Below, one piece after another: positions 1 to 10,400 of a DNA stretch of 64,000 nt. Every line of letters begins with the position of its first letter. Positions within the stretch are counted from its first letter, which is position 1. The DNA lies in contig JBBHKE010001710.1 of NCBI GenBank assembly GCA_037447655.1, forward strand, positions 332,893 to 396,892, in the 5' to 3' direction. Source of the stretch: Zygnema cylindricum (taxonomy: Eukaryota; Streptophyta; Zygnematophyceae; Zygnematales; Zygnemataceae). The notes beneath the pieces are model-generated. The model saw only the letters and a list, made by a program, of their open reading frames with translations, searched no databases and was not told the origin of the DNA. The position numbers were made by a program, and so were the translations under genes.

Positions 1-381
1 TGACTTACAGTACAGTACACCGCGAATCGTAATTACAGTAATGAAAAAATTAGAGTACAAACACTAAAAAAAAAAATAGAGTAATTAACGCTAATTTATG
101 TGATAGAGCTGTTTCAACTATGAAGTTTACTCTGCAGTAGTGCAAACGTCATAGTGACGATAAACTGTACGTTTTGCCAAATTCTGTACGAATACCTTAT
201 TTACAGCAGAGGATATTAGCGTGCCAAATTAGAGTACTTAAATAAATTAGAGTAAACTTCATAGTTGAAACAGCTCTATCACATAAATTAGCGTTAATTA
301 CTCTATTTTTTTTTTTAGTGTTTGTACTCTAATTTTTTCATTACTGTAATTACGATTCGCGGTGTACTGTACTGTAAGTCA
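1..381. mobile_element. Foldback MITE with 133 bp perfect arms
   Basis: Positions 1-133 and 249-381 are exact inverted copies as far as I can compare them by eye, separated by a 115 bp loop. Just inside the ends lies the motif ACACCGCGAATCG(T)AATTA, which recurs at the ends of other elements in this window. There is no coding capacity. The left end coincides with the first base of the window, so the element may extend further left. Confidence 0.8.
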
Positions 382-600
382 TGTACGGAAATACCAAAAC
401 GCACGAAACAAAATTTCGCTGTTAATGTAAGAATGTTGATTCGTAGATAGTGTGGCTCGATTTCCTCGCGCGTGACGACGCGCATTTTTTTCATTTAATT
501 TCAATTGATATTTTGACGCTGGTTCGTTTTATTATAGTGTACAAAGTTTATTTCGTTTCGTGTGTTTTGGTATTTCCGTACAAGACTTACAATACAGTAC
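364..600. mobile_element. Second hairpin overlapping the first
   Basis: Positions 364-413 and 549-600 form an imperfect inverted repeat built on GTACGGAAATACCAAAAC. Its left arm overlaps the last 18 bases of the preceding hairpin, so the motif GACTTACAGTACAGTAC occurs three times (about 2-18, 364-381 inverted, 583-600). This looks like nested or adjacent insertion of related foldback elements. Confidence 0.6.
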
Positions 601-2438
601 TTCAGTTTAAAGAGGTTTGAGGTTTCGTTTCAATTTGCGTCTAAGTTCAATGTAACGCTTAGACGACTAAATTTCAATTTTGCGGCTAAGTTCATATCCA
701 ACGTGCTCTCACCGTGGAGCTCAAGTAACGACAAAAAGTGACTGTCTGCAACACTTTTATTTACATGTGGTTGCCGCAATTTTGTCACCGTAAACGTCCG
801 CCGGCCGTGTGAATTGCTAATTTTATTATGACGGTCGACGTTCACAAGCGCGGTAAAAGTTTAAGCGGTTGAAACAATTTTTGAGAGTCAAAGCTGTCCA
901 ACCGATTGATCGTCAAATTTTGACTCAACTGTACTTTATTTGTACCGATGTATACTTCAAAAGTACATTTTTTGACAAAATGACGTAAGTGACTGTGCGC
1001 AACCAAAACAGTCACTGCCATGATCAATTCCCAAAAAAAAATAGTGTAATTAACACTAATGGGGGATATTTTTTTTTTTAAATATATATACTAATTAATC
1101 CCTAACTGTATTTTGGGTTGTCTTGAATAATAAATACCCGCCCTTTCGATGTCTACAATAATATGTGTACCCGTACAAAATCTGACAATTCGTACGCCGT
1201 CGCCTTGTTCACACGGTCGACGGATAAACATATGAGAACGTGAATTTTGTCGACGAGTTTGCTTCTCTTTCTTCCAGTGCACATTCACATGTGTGCGCAA
1301 TAATGCTAAGTGTATTTCTATGCTTTTGTAATTCAAAAAGTAACATTTCATACGGAGATACCCTGTCCGTACGCCACACTATTTCCATCACAGTGTACTT
1401 CCACTATTAACGCTAATTGAAAAAAAAACCTAAGAGCGTTGTTCCATAACTTTTAAAATATAACTCCAAATAGCGTGATTCTTTTGCGGGCGTCTACCAA
1501 ATTTAGTACTCTATAATCATAACACCTAAATACCCCTTTATAAACAAGTTCGATCCGCTATTGCTGTTACACACGTAATATATGAATTCGATTCTGGTAA
1601 TCTGCAAAAAATCTCTGACAAAAAATTGTGACCACATATTTGTACTAGCGAAGGTAAAAAGTGACTCGTACAACGTATTGAATGAAATTTGTACGGGCGG
1701 ACGAAACTTAAGATTTGTTAGAGCGTACGAATATGTCAGAATGGTTAGTGGATGGCAACAGAAGCGTGAAACAATATCCTCCGTCAAAGATTTTCTTGCG
1801 GCTTTCGGTGGCCTCGCATCCTCCCTGGCGGAAGGCACGTGTCATATGCGACGTGTACCCACTGGTCGCGCGGTCGCCGTGGATATTTGTTCACTTTTCC
1901 ACGAGGCACGATGCTATACGTTCAGGCGCTTAGAATTGACCTACTCCGGGTCACTTGTTGCGAACTGAAAGTGTCAGACAATGGCGTATCTGATTATGCA
2001 TCCGACGGTCCACGTTTACGCCCATAAACGTGGAGAATCAAATCCCTCATTCTGTAGGCTTATTTTTCTGACATTTTATTTTTTTTGGTACGGCGCTGTA
2101 CGAAAACGTACGGATTTCAGCAAACAACGACATTTTTCCCCTAATGGAACCTTACCCCAATTAGAATAATGGAAAAAATAAAATTGTGGATTGTGTTTCA
2201 GGTTTTTTTTTTTTTTTTAAGTGCACCGAATTGGCTTAATATACTCTAATAGCGATTGACGGTGTACTGTAGCGGTCAGTATTATTTTTTGCCTTTTGTG
2301 AACTTTGCCTCCAACGGGTATTTGACTCTTCGGTCATCGCAACCTCTTTTAACTCCCTTTACGGTAAGATCTTACCGTATGATCTGTTGGCACCGTACAA
2401 AAAAGCCGAGTTTTCCTACGAAGCGAGTAACGGATTAA
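601..2438. other. Intergenic, transposon debris
   Basis: No convincing gene. The short ORFs lack coding character. The stretch ends in the right terminus of a shared-TIR element (CTAATAGCGATTGACGGTGT, about 2246-2273). At 1370 it carries the CCACACTATTT motif seen inside the other elements of that family. I could not fix the left end. Confidence 0.4.
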
Positions 2439-3347
2439 TAGGGTGTGCCCATGTAACCGAAACTCTGAAATGTTACTTTGGATTTTAGCGCAAATTTTAC
2501 AGTGTATTTTTCAAAGTGTTCCTATGTCAATCGTTATTTGTTACTTCAATATGTGACAGTTGTAGACGTCTACAAAATGTGCGACAAGGTAAGAAACTAA
2601 ATGTAGACGACTACGAAACTTCCTAAAATTGGTGGCGTCTACAAAAACGGCGACGGTTGTTTTTGTCACATTGTAGATGTTTAGGGTTTTGTGACATAGC
2701 GAAGTCATGCTACCTTGTAACGTCATCAGTACGTATATTTTACGCCATGGCTTCCCCGTTTCTTTTTCTTATATTTTATCATTCGATATGCCATCAAACT
2801 CAGACAAAAAATATTCAGAAAAAAGAAAAAAAATATCTTTCATTTGATATTATTATTGTTGCGCGGTCGAGTGAGAAAGAGGGAGAGAGACGAGGACAAC
2901 GTAAACTTTTGCAAAGGACCCGTGAATGAAAGTGAAGGTCCGAGACCCCAACGAATTTCTTTCCGTACATGCTTGTCATTTTCGTACGTACATGCGCGTG
3001 ATGAGCAGTGAAAAATATAGCGTGTATTCTCTCTCGTTCAAAACTTTTCGAAGATGTTTCACACGTGCAATACCGTTTTGCTATTCGTCAATAGGGTATT
3101 ATTTTAATTAAAATCAGGTCACGATTTGATTCTAGTATAAGTGCGAAGATGAGTTGGCGTGACGTGGAAGTGGGTCGCGATAATAATAACGCCAAATTGA
3201 CGTACCATCCAAGTTTCAAGATGACGCTAAATGTATTTTGGTTCTTGCCCATTTTTCGTACGACGTAAGATATTCTCGTTGCAAGTCCCATTTTCTGTGA
3301 AAACAACGGGAAAAAACCCTTACTAAAACACACGGGCACACACCCTA
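2439..3347 (+). mobile_element. Family A element, copy A1
   Basis: The ends are an inverted repeat (TAGGGTGTGCCCATGT on the left, its near-complement CGGGCACACACCCTA on the right). Inside are GTAGACGTCTAC-type palindromes (about 2564-2700) and a degenerate central palindrome around 3108-3130. It has the same orientation as A2 and abuts it, sharing the CCCTAAGGGG junction. It encodes no recognisable protein and is probably a non-autonomous DNA element. Confidence 0.6.
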
Positions 3348-4309
3348 AGGGGTGTCCCTATGTAATCGATACCTTGATGAAGTATTTTGGATTTTAGTGA
3401 AGATTCTCCGTACTACTTTTCATAGCGTTCTAATGAGCGAAAATGAAATCGTAACTTTAAAAGGTGAAGGTTGTAGACGTATGTACAACTTGTGATGGTT
3501 GAAGTCAACTACGAAACTTCATTACGACATTGTAGACGTCTAGATTTTGTGACATTGTAGATGTCTAGGGTTTTGTGACATTGTAGATGTCTAGGGTTTT
3601 GTGACATTATAGATGTCTAGGGTTTTGTGACATTGTGGCGTCATGCTCACTTATGACAGCATCGGCGTCACTAATTCCAAAACCTCTTTCCGATTTCGTT
3701 TTTCCATCTTTTCTCACTCGACCTACCATCAAACCACGCCCAAAGGTAGTCAAAAAGTTTCTTGTTTAAAGCTCTTTCATTTCATACAAGTATCGTCGTA
3801 TTTCGTTCCACGAAGTGTGAGATAATAGAGGGAGTCTGAGAAGGAGAGGGAGAGGCGACGACGGCGTAAACTTCCACAAAGGACCCACGAATGAAAGGAG
3901 GTCCGAGACCTTGCAAAAAAAATTTATGTACATGCGCGTGGCGGCCAAGGAAAAAAATAGTTAGTACTCTCCCTCCTAGTAAAACTTTCTCACTCGTGTG
4001 GCGCGTGCGTGGAACGTTCTTCATTTGTTTTTTGGGTGGTACTTTAACTAAAATCACCTCGTGAGGTGATTTTCAATAAAGTTTTTTTACGAGCTGGATT
4101 CACGTGCCCAGGGGTCGAAAAGGGGAAAACGACAAAATGTGTTCACTTGACGACAAACGTGGAGTACATTCAAATTATCGAATTGAGGTTCATTATACTG
4201 TGGTAAAAGTGATTTTTTCGTACGGCTAAAGTTTTTCTCGTTGGGGACTGAATTTTGGGGGAAAAAGCAGGAAAAACTCGATACTTTAATACATGGGGAC
4301 ACCCCCTAA
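3346..4309 (+). mobile_element. Family A element, copy A2
   Basis: The termini are inverted (TAAGGGGTGTCCCTATGT on the left, ACATGGGGACACCCCCTAA on the right). The centre holds a strong palindrome, AATCACCTCGTGAGGTGATT, at about 4055-4076. The left half holds four direct copies of a unit of about 26 bp containing TGTAGATGTCTAGGGTTTTG (3530-3640). It is a direct-tandem neighbour of A1. The ORFs inside are not conserved between copies and are not called. Confidence 0.65.
3528..3643. repeat. 26 bp tandem repeat in A2
   Basis: About four copies of a unit with core TGTAGATGTCTAGGGTTTTG. It lies inside the family A element, where other copies have single or degenerate versions of the same motif. 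Confidence 0.7.
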
Positions 4310-4562
4310 GACATTCTCGCTGTAGGCGGACCGTGAACTACAAGAGTCCGTACTTTTCAAAAGTACGATCCTCAAATATTATATTTTTTGTACAAATGTT
4401 TCTTAATAAATTATTATTCACACGCTTCAATCGAACGGTTTAAAACTTAAGAGGGCTTTGTGGATGGTCAAAAAAAAGACGGTCATTGAAATCCCTATTG
4501 AAGCCTATCACTAAATTGGCATCTATATATTTTTTTGTCCTAAAGGCCAAGTTGTAAGTCAA

Positions 4563-5071
4563 GTACACCGTGAGTCGCTATTAGCATTAATAAGGCTAAT
4601 TCGACGTCCCCAAATTTTGACCGAACCTAATATAGAATTAACAGCTAATATTTTCTTGCGTTAACATAGGTACTTTTTAATTATCGTTAATAATTCTAAT
4701 TTAGAGAGTTTTTAAATAGTGTAGTGTACGAAATGTGTCAATCCGTACTAATCCTGCTCGTTATTGCGTACATTCGTGCAAAAAGAGTGTCAGAAAAAGG
4801 CGTCAACACGAAAAAGCGCACTCGGATATGATTCCTACTGATAAAGACAAGGGAAAATCAAGCGAACCTGTTCTCACATATTCAACCGTCGACTATGTGA
4901 ACACAGGCTATACCGGCTACATTATGGGAAAAATGTACCCAAATTAACGTTGTGTATAATTTTTATTTTTTTTGTTTTGGCGGAAGACCTCGAACCTAAT
5001 TAGGGTTAATAACACTAATTGTTTTTGTACACTAATTATTTCTTAACGCTTATAGCGATTCACAGTGTGCT
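4563..5071. mobile_element. Shared-TIR element, medium class
   Basis: It begins GTACACCGTGAGTCGCTATT and ends with the inverted form (TATAGCGATTCACAGTGTGC). The interior contains TTTAAATAGTGTAGTGTACG (4716-4735). Close relatives of that string occur inside the elements at 33.3, 34.7 and 46.1 kb. The short ORFs inside have no recognisable product. Confidence 0.6.
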
Positions 5072-5505
5072 ATTGTTTATGTTTTTTTCGATTGCTCGAT
5101 GTTTTGTGATTATTTTATGCTATAAAGTATTCTCTTATTCTCTTAAACTATTTTTCTTTCTTTCTATATTAAAAAACTATTTTGTCTCAAGTGTAAACAT
5201 CAATCTTGATAAAAACAAAAACTGTACGTCAAACATTCCCCTTTTGGTTCCTCGTTTGTCTATTCTGTTTGTCTACTTCCTTCCTTTGGAATCATCTCTA
5301 TTTTTGGTTCTTCCCTACTCTTTTTTATTTTTTTATTCCCTTGTATCGGCCTTTGGTGGCGTCTCCTTTCATAGGTAAAAAGAAATTGAAATTGCCTTTT
5401 TTTCTTTTTCTTTTTGAAAGACATTTAATTGCTAATGTTCAAAAACTTATCTATGCATTTTTCTTTTAAAGTTTGCTATTTTTCTTAACACCTTAAATAC
5501 AAGAC

Positions 5506-6482
5506 TAAGGGTACTTTCGCATGTGCTGAAGTTAGAGTTATTTTTTGTCGTTTTCCTCCATAACTTAGAAAAAAATGAGAAAATCCGCAGCCGTACCAAA
5601 AAATTGAAATTACCACCGTACAAGTTGCATTACCTTGAAACTTTACATGTACTGCTGTCGTCTAGCGCATTTCGACCCACTTTTGCGTCCTTTCGTCTAG
5701 CGCATTTCGACCCACTTTTGCGTCCTTCCAGCTCAGGTTCAAACTTTACATAAAATCACCTCACGAGGTGATTTTAAAAAAAAATCCATGAGGTGAGCGA
5801 ATACGCAGATGTTGTCGCACGTGTCGCAAGTTTTTTACAATTTTTGTGGGCGGAGTACCAAAAAAAAAACCCACTGCACGTTTCCAGCGTGTGCGTACTG
5901 TTTTCCTTGCGCTGATTTCCATACTGGGGCCGTGGAGGGGTCTCAACAAAAGGACGCCATTTTGCAAAAGCGAAGCCCGTGAAAACGCCTCTCTCTCTCT
6001 CCCTCTCTCACTACCGCATCTATCTCACAATTCTTGCAATGAAAAACGTCAATAATGGTATCAAATGAAAGATCTCTAAAAACGGCTTCTTTTGACTATC
6101 TTTGGGCGTATTTTGATTGCAAGTAGAGTGAGAAAAGATTAAAAAATAAAATCAGGAAACCATGTCGGAAAGTTTTAGAATTTGTGACGTCGACGCTGTC
6201 ATAATTTGAGTGTAACTTTAAAATGTCACAAACCCTAAACATCTACAATGTCACAAGTAGCTAGACGTCTACAACCGTCGCTATTTCGTAAACGTCATCA
6301 ATTGTCATGAGTTTTGTAGTCGTCTACAACCGTCACAAATTACACCCACGTCTACATCTGTCACAATCTAAAGTAACGATTTCATTTATTTACATACGAA
6401 TGCTCTGAAAGTAGTACGGAGAATCTTTGCTAAAAACAAAGTTGCAAAACTAAAGTTTCGGTTACATGCGAAAGTACCCTAA
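5506..6482 (-). mobile_element. Family A element, copy A3 (inverted)
   Basis: The termini are TAAGGGTACTTTCGCATGTG and its inverted partner ACATGCGAAAGTACCCTAA. The central palindrome AAATCACCTCACGAGGTGATTTT lies at about 5753-5775 (one internal mismatch). Its right half matches the left half of A2 in reverse orientation (ATTCTCCGTACTACTTTC and the GTAGACG motifs), so it is inverted relative to A1 and A2. Confidence 0.65.
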
Positions 6483-7468
6483 TAGTGCAACTAAAATATT
6501 TTGGAACCTAATGTCGCAAAAAAAAAAAAAAAAAAAAACGGAAATCAGAGTGTATAGAATGTAAGATAATTAAAAAAAAAAAATGACTCCACATCCTCTC
6601 TCTCACTAAATTTAAACCTAGAATTTGAATACCACCAAAATTCACCACTATATCTAAACTTTCCCCAAGGATACAATCTCAATAACCTCAATATTCAAAA
6701 TATTCTCAATATTGGAAGACAATTTTTTTTTTAAATGTCTCCAAATTTTCACAATGTCTCTCAATTTCAAAATTTTGATGTCAATTTTATCAAATGTTCT
6801 TTTGGTATTTAAAACGAGACATTTTTCATCAATTTTACAAATGTCTCTCAATTTTGCAACTTTCATGTCAATTTCAATTTTTTCCGTATCTCTCAATTTC
6901 AAAAAAAAAAAAAAAAACAAACCATTTCATCTCTCCCAATTTTAACAAATTTCACAATTTCTCTCAATTTCAGAAAAAAAACAACAATTTCACAATTCTC
7001 GATTTCAAACAAAATCACAGTTTCACGATTTCTCTCAACTTAAAAGAAAATAACAGCTTCATATTCTATCAATTTCATTTCATTTCAATTTTTTTCACAA
7101 AGTCACAATGTCTCATTCGAGAGACATCAAAGCAAAGAAAAAATCACATAAGGACTACCCCTAGAAACCCTAAAATCCCTATTTTTTCGCCTTTTTCTTC
7201 CCATTTTTCTTTTCAATTTAAATTTCGACAAAAAAAATCAGAAAAAACTTTAACCACTACTCACGCTTTTACACCCCATTCCCTTTCTTCCCGTTTCAAG
7301 TTTTAGTTTTTAGTTTTCTGTTTTCTGTTTTCTGTTTTCTGTTCTCCGTTTCCCGTTTTCCATTTTTGGTTTTCTTTTAATTTTATTTTCACTTTCGGCA
7401 CAAAAAATATCACAAAAAGAAAATGACCATTTTTACTTCCATTCTCACTTCTATTATAACTTCCGTTT
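6483..7468. other. AT-rich intergenic, TTTCTCAATTTCA-like repeats
   Basis: Dominated by degenerate direct repeats built on TCTCAATTTCA/ACAATTTC (about 6690-7110), poly-A runs, and a short TTTTCTGTTTTCTG run (7310-7345). No gene was recognised. It lies just downstream of the minus-strand terminal exon at 7469 and could hold its 3' untranslated region. Confidence 0.4.
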
Positions 7469-10400
7469 TCACTTCCGTTTTTTCGACCCTTTGCCCTTTT
7501 TCCCGTTTTTCGATTTTTTCTTTTTCACTTTCGCTCCCTTGGGCTTCCTACCCGAACCTCCAAATCCTCCCTCGAAACCGTCACTTTTTCCACCTCGAGA
7601 ATTTTCTCTTTTTTGTTTTTTTGCCAACGGTTGGACATAAAGGATACCGTTTTTAAATTTTCCGTCAGACGCTGCAATTCCGCGATCTTCCGGATTTCGT
7701 CTTTTTCCCATCAACTTTGACTTTTGGTTTGACTTTCCGCTGCCTTTAACTTGAATCATTCCGGCCTCAATATCCTGCGAATCACAAAAAAAAAAAAAAA
7801 GATAAAAACAAAAAAAAAAAAAAAGATAAAAACAAAAAAAAAAACAAAAAAACATGAGTTATTAGAGCGATAATTTAATAAGGTACCTCACAATTTACAT
7901 GCCCTCTCTCCCCCCCTCCCTCCCTCCCTCCCTCCCTCCCTCCCTCCCTCCCTCTCGCTCTCTCCTCTCCCCTATCTCCCTGGTTCTCTCGCGCTCCCTC
8001 CCTCACGCTCCCCCCCTCTCCCTCTCCCTCCCTCTCTCCCTCTCTCATCTCTCTCCCCCCCCTCTCTGTCCACTTTCCCCTCTCTCCCTGTATCCTCTCC
8101 TCTCCCTCTCCCTCTCCCTCTCTCTCCCTCTCTCCCTCTATCTCTCCCTATCTCTCCCCCCGCTCTCCCTCTTTCTCCCTCTCTCTCCCTCCCGCTCCCT
8201 CGCTCTATAGGACACTATAAAATGGAGAAAAAAAGAAATGTGCCAAAACAAAGGCTTAACAAAATCAGCCTAAAATAATGTCTTTCAAATTACCAGAAAA
8301 AAATCTCATAACCCCCCAAAAACCAAAAAAAAAGAAACAAAATGGACACTATTTTCCATTTAAAAATAACAAAAAAGAAAAAGAAATAATTGTGGATCAC
8401 TAAATTAGGTTATCAGCAAGACCCCCCCGCCCCCCCCCACCCCCCAAAAAAAAGAGAAAAAAAACAGCACAGTTATTTGAACTGCGAAATGTTCAAAACT
8501 TTTTTTTAAAGCAGGATCTCCCTCGGTTTTTTTTTATTTCTTTTCGTTTTTGGGATTTTTTTTTTGTTTTGAGAGTTCCCCCAAATTTAATTATCCATTT
8601 TTTCATGCTCAGGTAGGACAAAAAATAAACAAAAATGGATTTAATTTCCAATGTGAAAGTTTTTCCAACTATTGTTTGACCGAAAACTAAAAAGTTCCCT
8701 TGACATTCCGAGGCTCGAGAGCCACACCGTGTATCGCTATTAGTGTAAAGGTTTTTTTACAAGGTCATACGATTTTAGGTGTTACAAGGTTTAAATCATC
8801 TTTTCTCCGTACACATTTGTCCGATTTTCAATTGGAGACCGCCAATCGGAAGGTGAGAATCTTGCCTTTCAATCGCAACCGTCAGATGAACAATCCGTTG
8901 AGTTTGCACGAAGAAAAGATGTTTTGAGTGGCAAAAAAAAATTAACACTAATAGTGGTACATGGTGTACTTTTATGTTAATAAAGGTGCTTGTTTTGGCC
9001 CCATGAATTACAAATGCAACATAAAAAAAGAGAAAAAAATGTCGATTTCGAAAAAAAAAACAAAACAGCTATAAATCTAAGACCTGAAAGACAAAATGAA
9101 TCATCTCGAAAGTTTCGAACACTTTTAAATAGTTTACTTCTACGACATTTTATCTTTTCAAAAAAAAAAAAATGATCATGACAGGTGACTATGAAATGAT
9201 GACACGTGGAATCTCATGTGAGAGGATTATTATAAGCTCATGTTAGAGTTGACACGTGTCTTGAATTGAATAACAGACCCACCAAAGTACATATTTCCGT
9301 AAAGGCTCAAACGGCCCAAATGGCTCAAAGATCCGAAAAATCCCCTCAAATTCAATACCAATTATCGATTTGATAAGCCTTTTAACTCTTTTAGGTGTCA
9401 TGTAAGGTTTCTTTGGAAACTTTCTTTGTAAGCTTTCAAATCATAGTTTTTCAATTATAATTTTTCAAACGGTGGCAAAATTTGAAGCTCTCTAAACTCA
9501 TTTGCTTGCCAAGTACTCCTGTTTCCTCCATGTTTGACTTTTCCTTTTTTTGTCCTCCTCCACAAAGAGACACATATCAATTTTAACATGAGCTTATAAT
9601 AATCCTCTCTCACATGATTTTTCACTTGTCATCGTCTTCATGATGAGATGCATTGTTTCATCAATTTTTTTTTTATTTGAAACAATAAAGTAGTGATCCA
9701 TTTAAATGTATTTAAGACCTTCAAAACGAGCCATCATTGTCTTTCCGATTTAGATTTTTTGGACGGAAAAAGTTGATATTTACTTCCGGGTCAACCTGAA
9801 GAAAAAAAAACTTTCACAAGGAAAAGAATCCTCTTCAATTTTCTTTCTTTTATCTTGAACTTCAAACATTGACAAATTAATTCTCGAGTTCCCATAAACA
9901 AAAAGAAGATTTAAACGAAAAGGAAAAAATATGGGAGATTAGTTGAGACGATTTTGCCATATAAAAAGGAATTTTGATTTCACGCATTTATTGATGTGAG
10001 GTTATTTTTCTCACTTTTTTCTTTTTTCTTTGATACCCAATAATTACCTAATTTAGTGATCCACAATTTATTTATTTTTGTTATTTTCAAAAAGAAAATA
10101 TTATTCATTTTTTTTTATTTTTTTTTTTTGGGTCGTGTGATGTATTTTTGGTTATTTTAGAAACAAGTTTTTTGGTCGTTCTTCTCTCTCACCCTCTCTC
10201 CCTCTCTCCCTCTCGCTCCCTCTAGCTCCCTTTCTCCACTCCTCTCCCTCTCGCTCTTTCTAGCTCCCTTTCTCGACTCGTCTCCCTCTCATTCCATCTC
10301 CATCCCTCGCACTCTCTCGCTCTCCCCCATTTGTCCTTTTCCCCCCCCCTCCCTCTCTCCCCCTCACTCCTTTTGTCTTCCTCTCCCCTCTCTCCGTCTT

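Larger units (their letters stand above)
8355..10103. mobile_element. Possible insertion bounded by 45 bp inverted repeats
   Basis: 8355-8412 (core GTGGATCACTAAATTAGGTTA) and 10044-10103 are inverted copies at about 85 per cent by eye. Between them sit a small MITE and a foldback. No transposase is visible, so this may be a composite region rather than one element. Confidence 0.3.
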
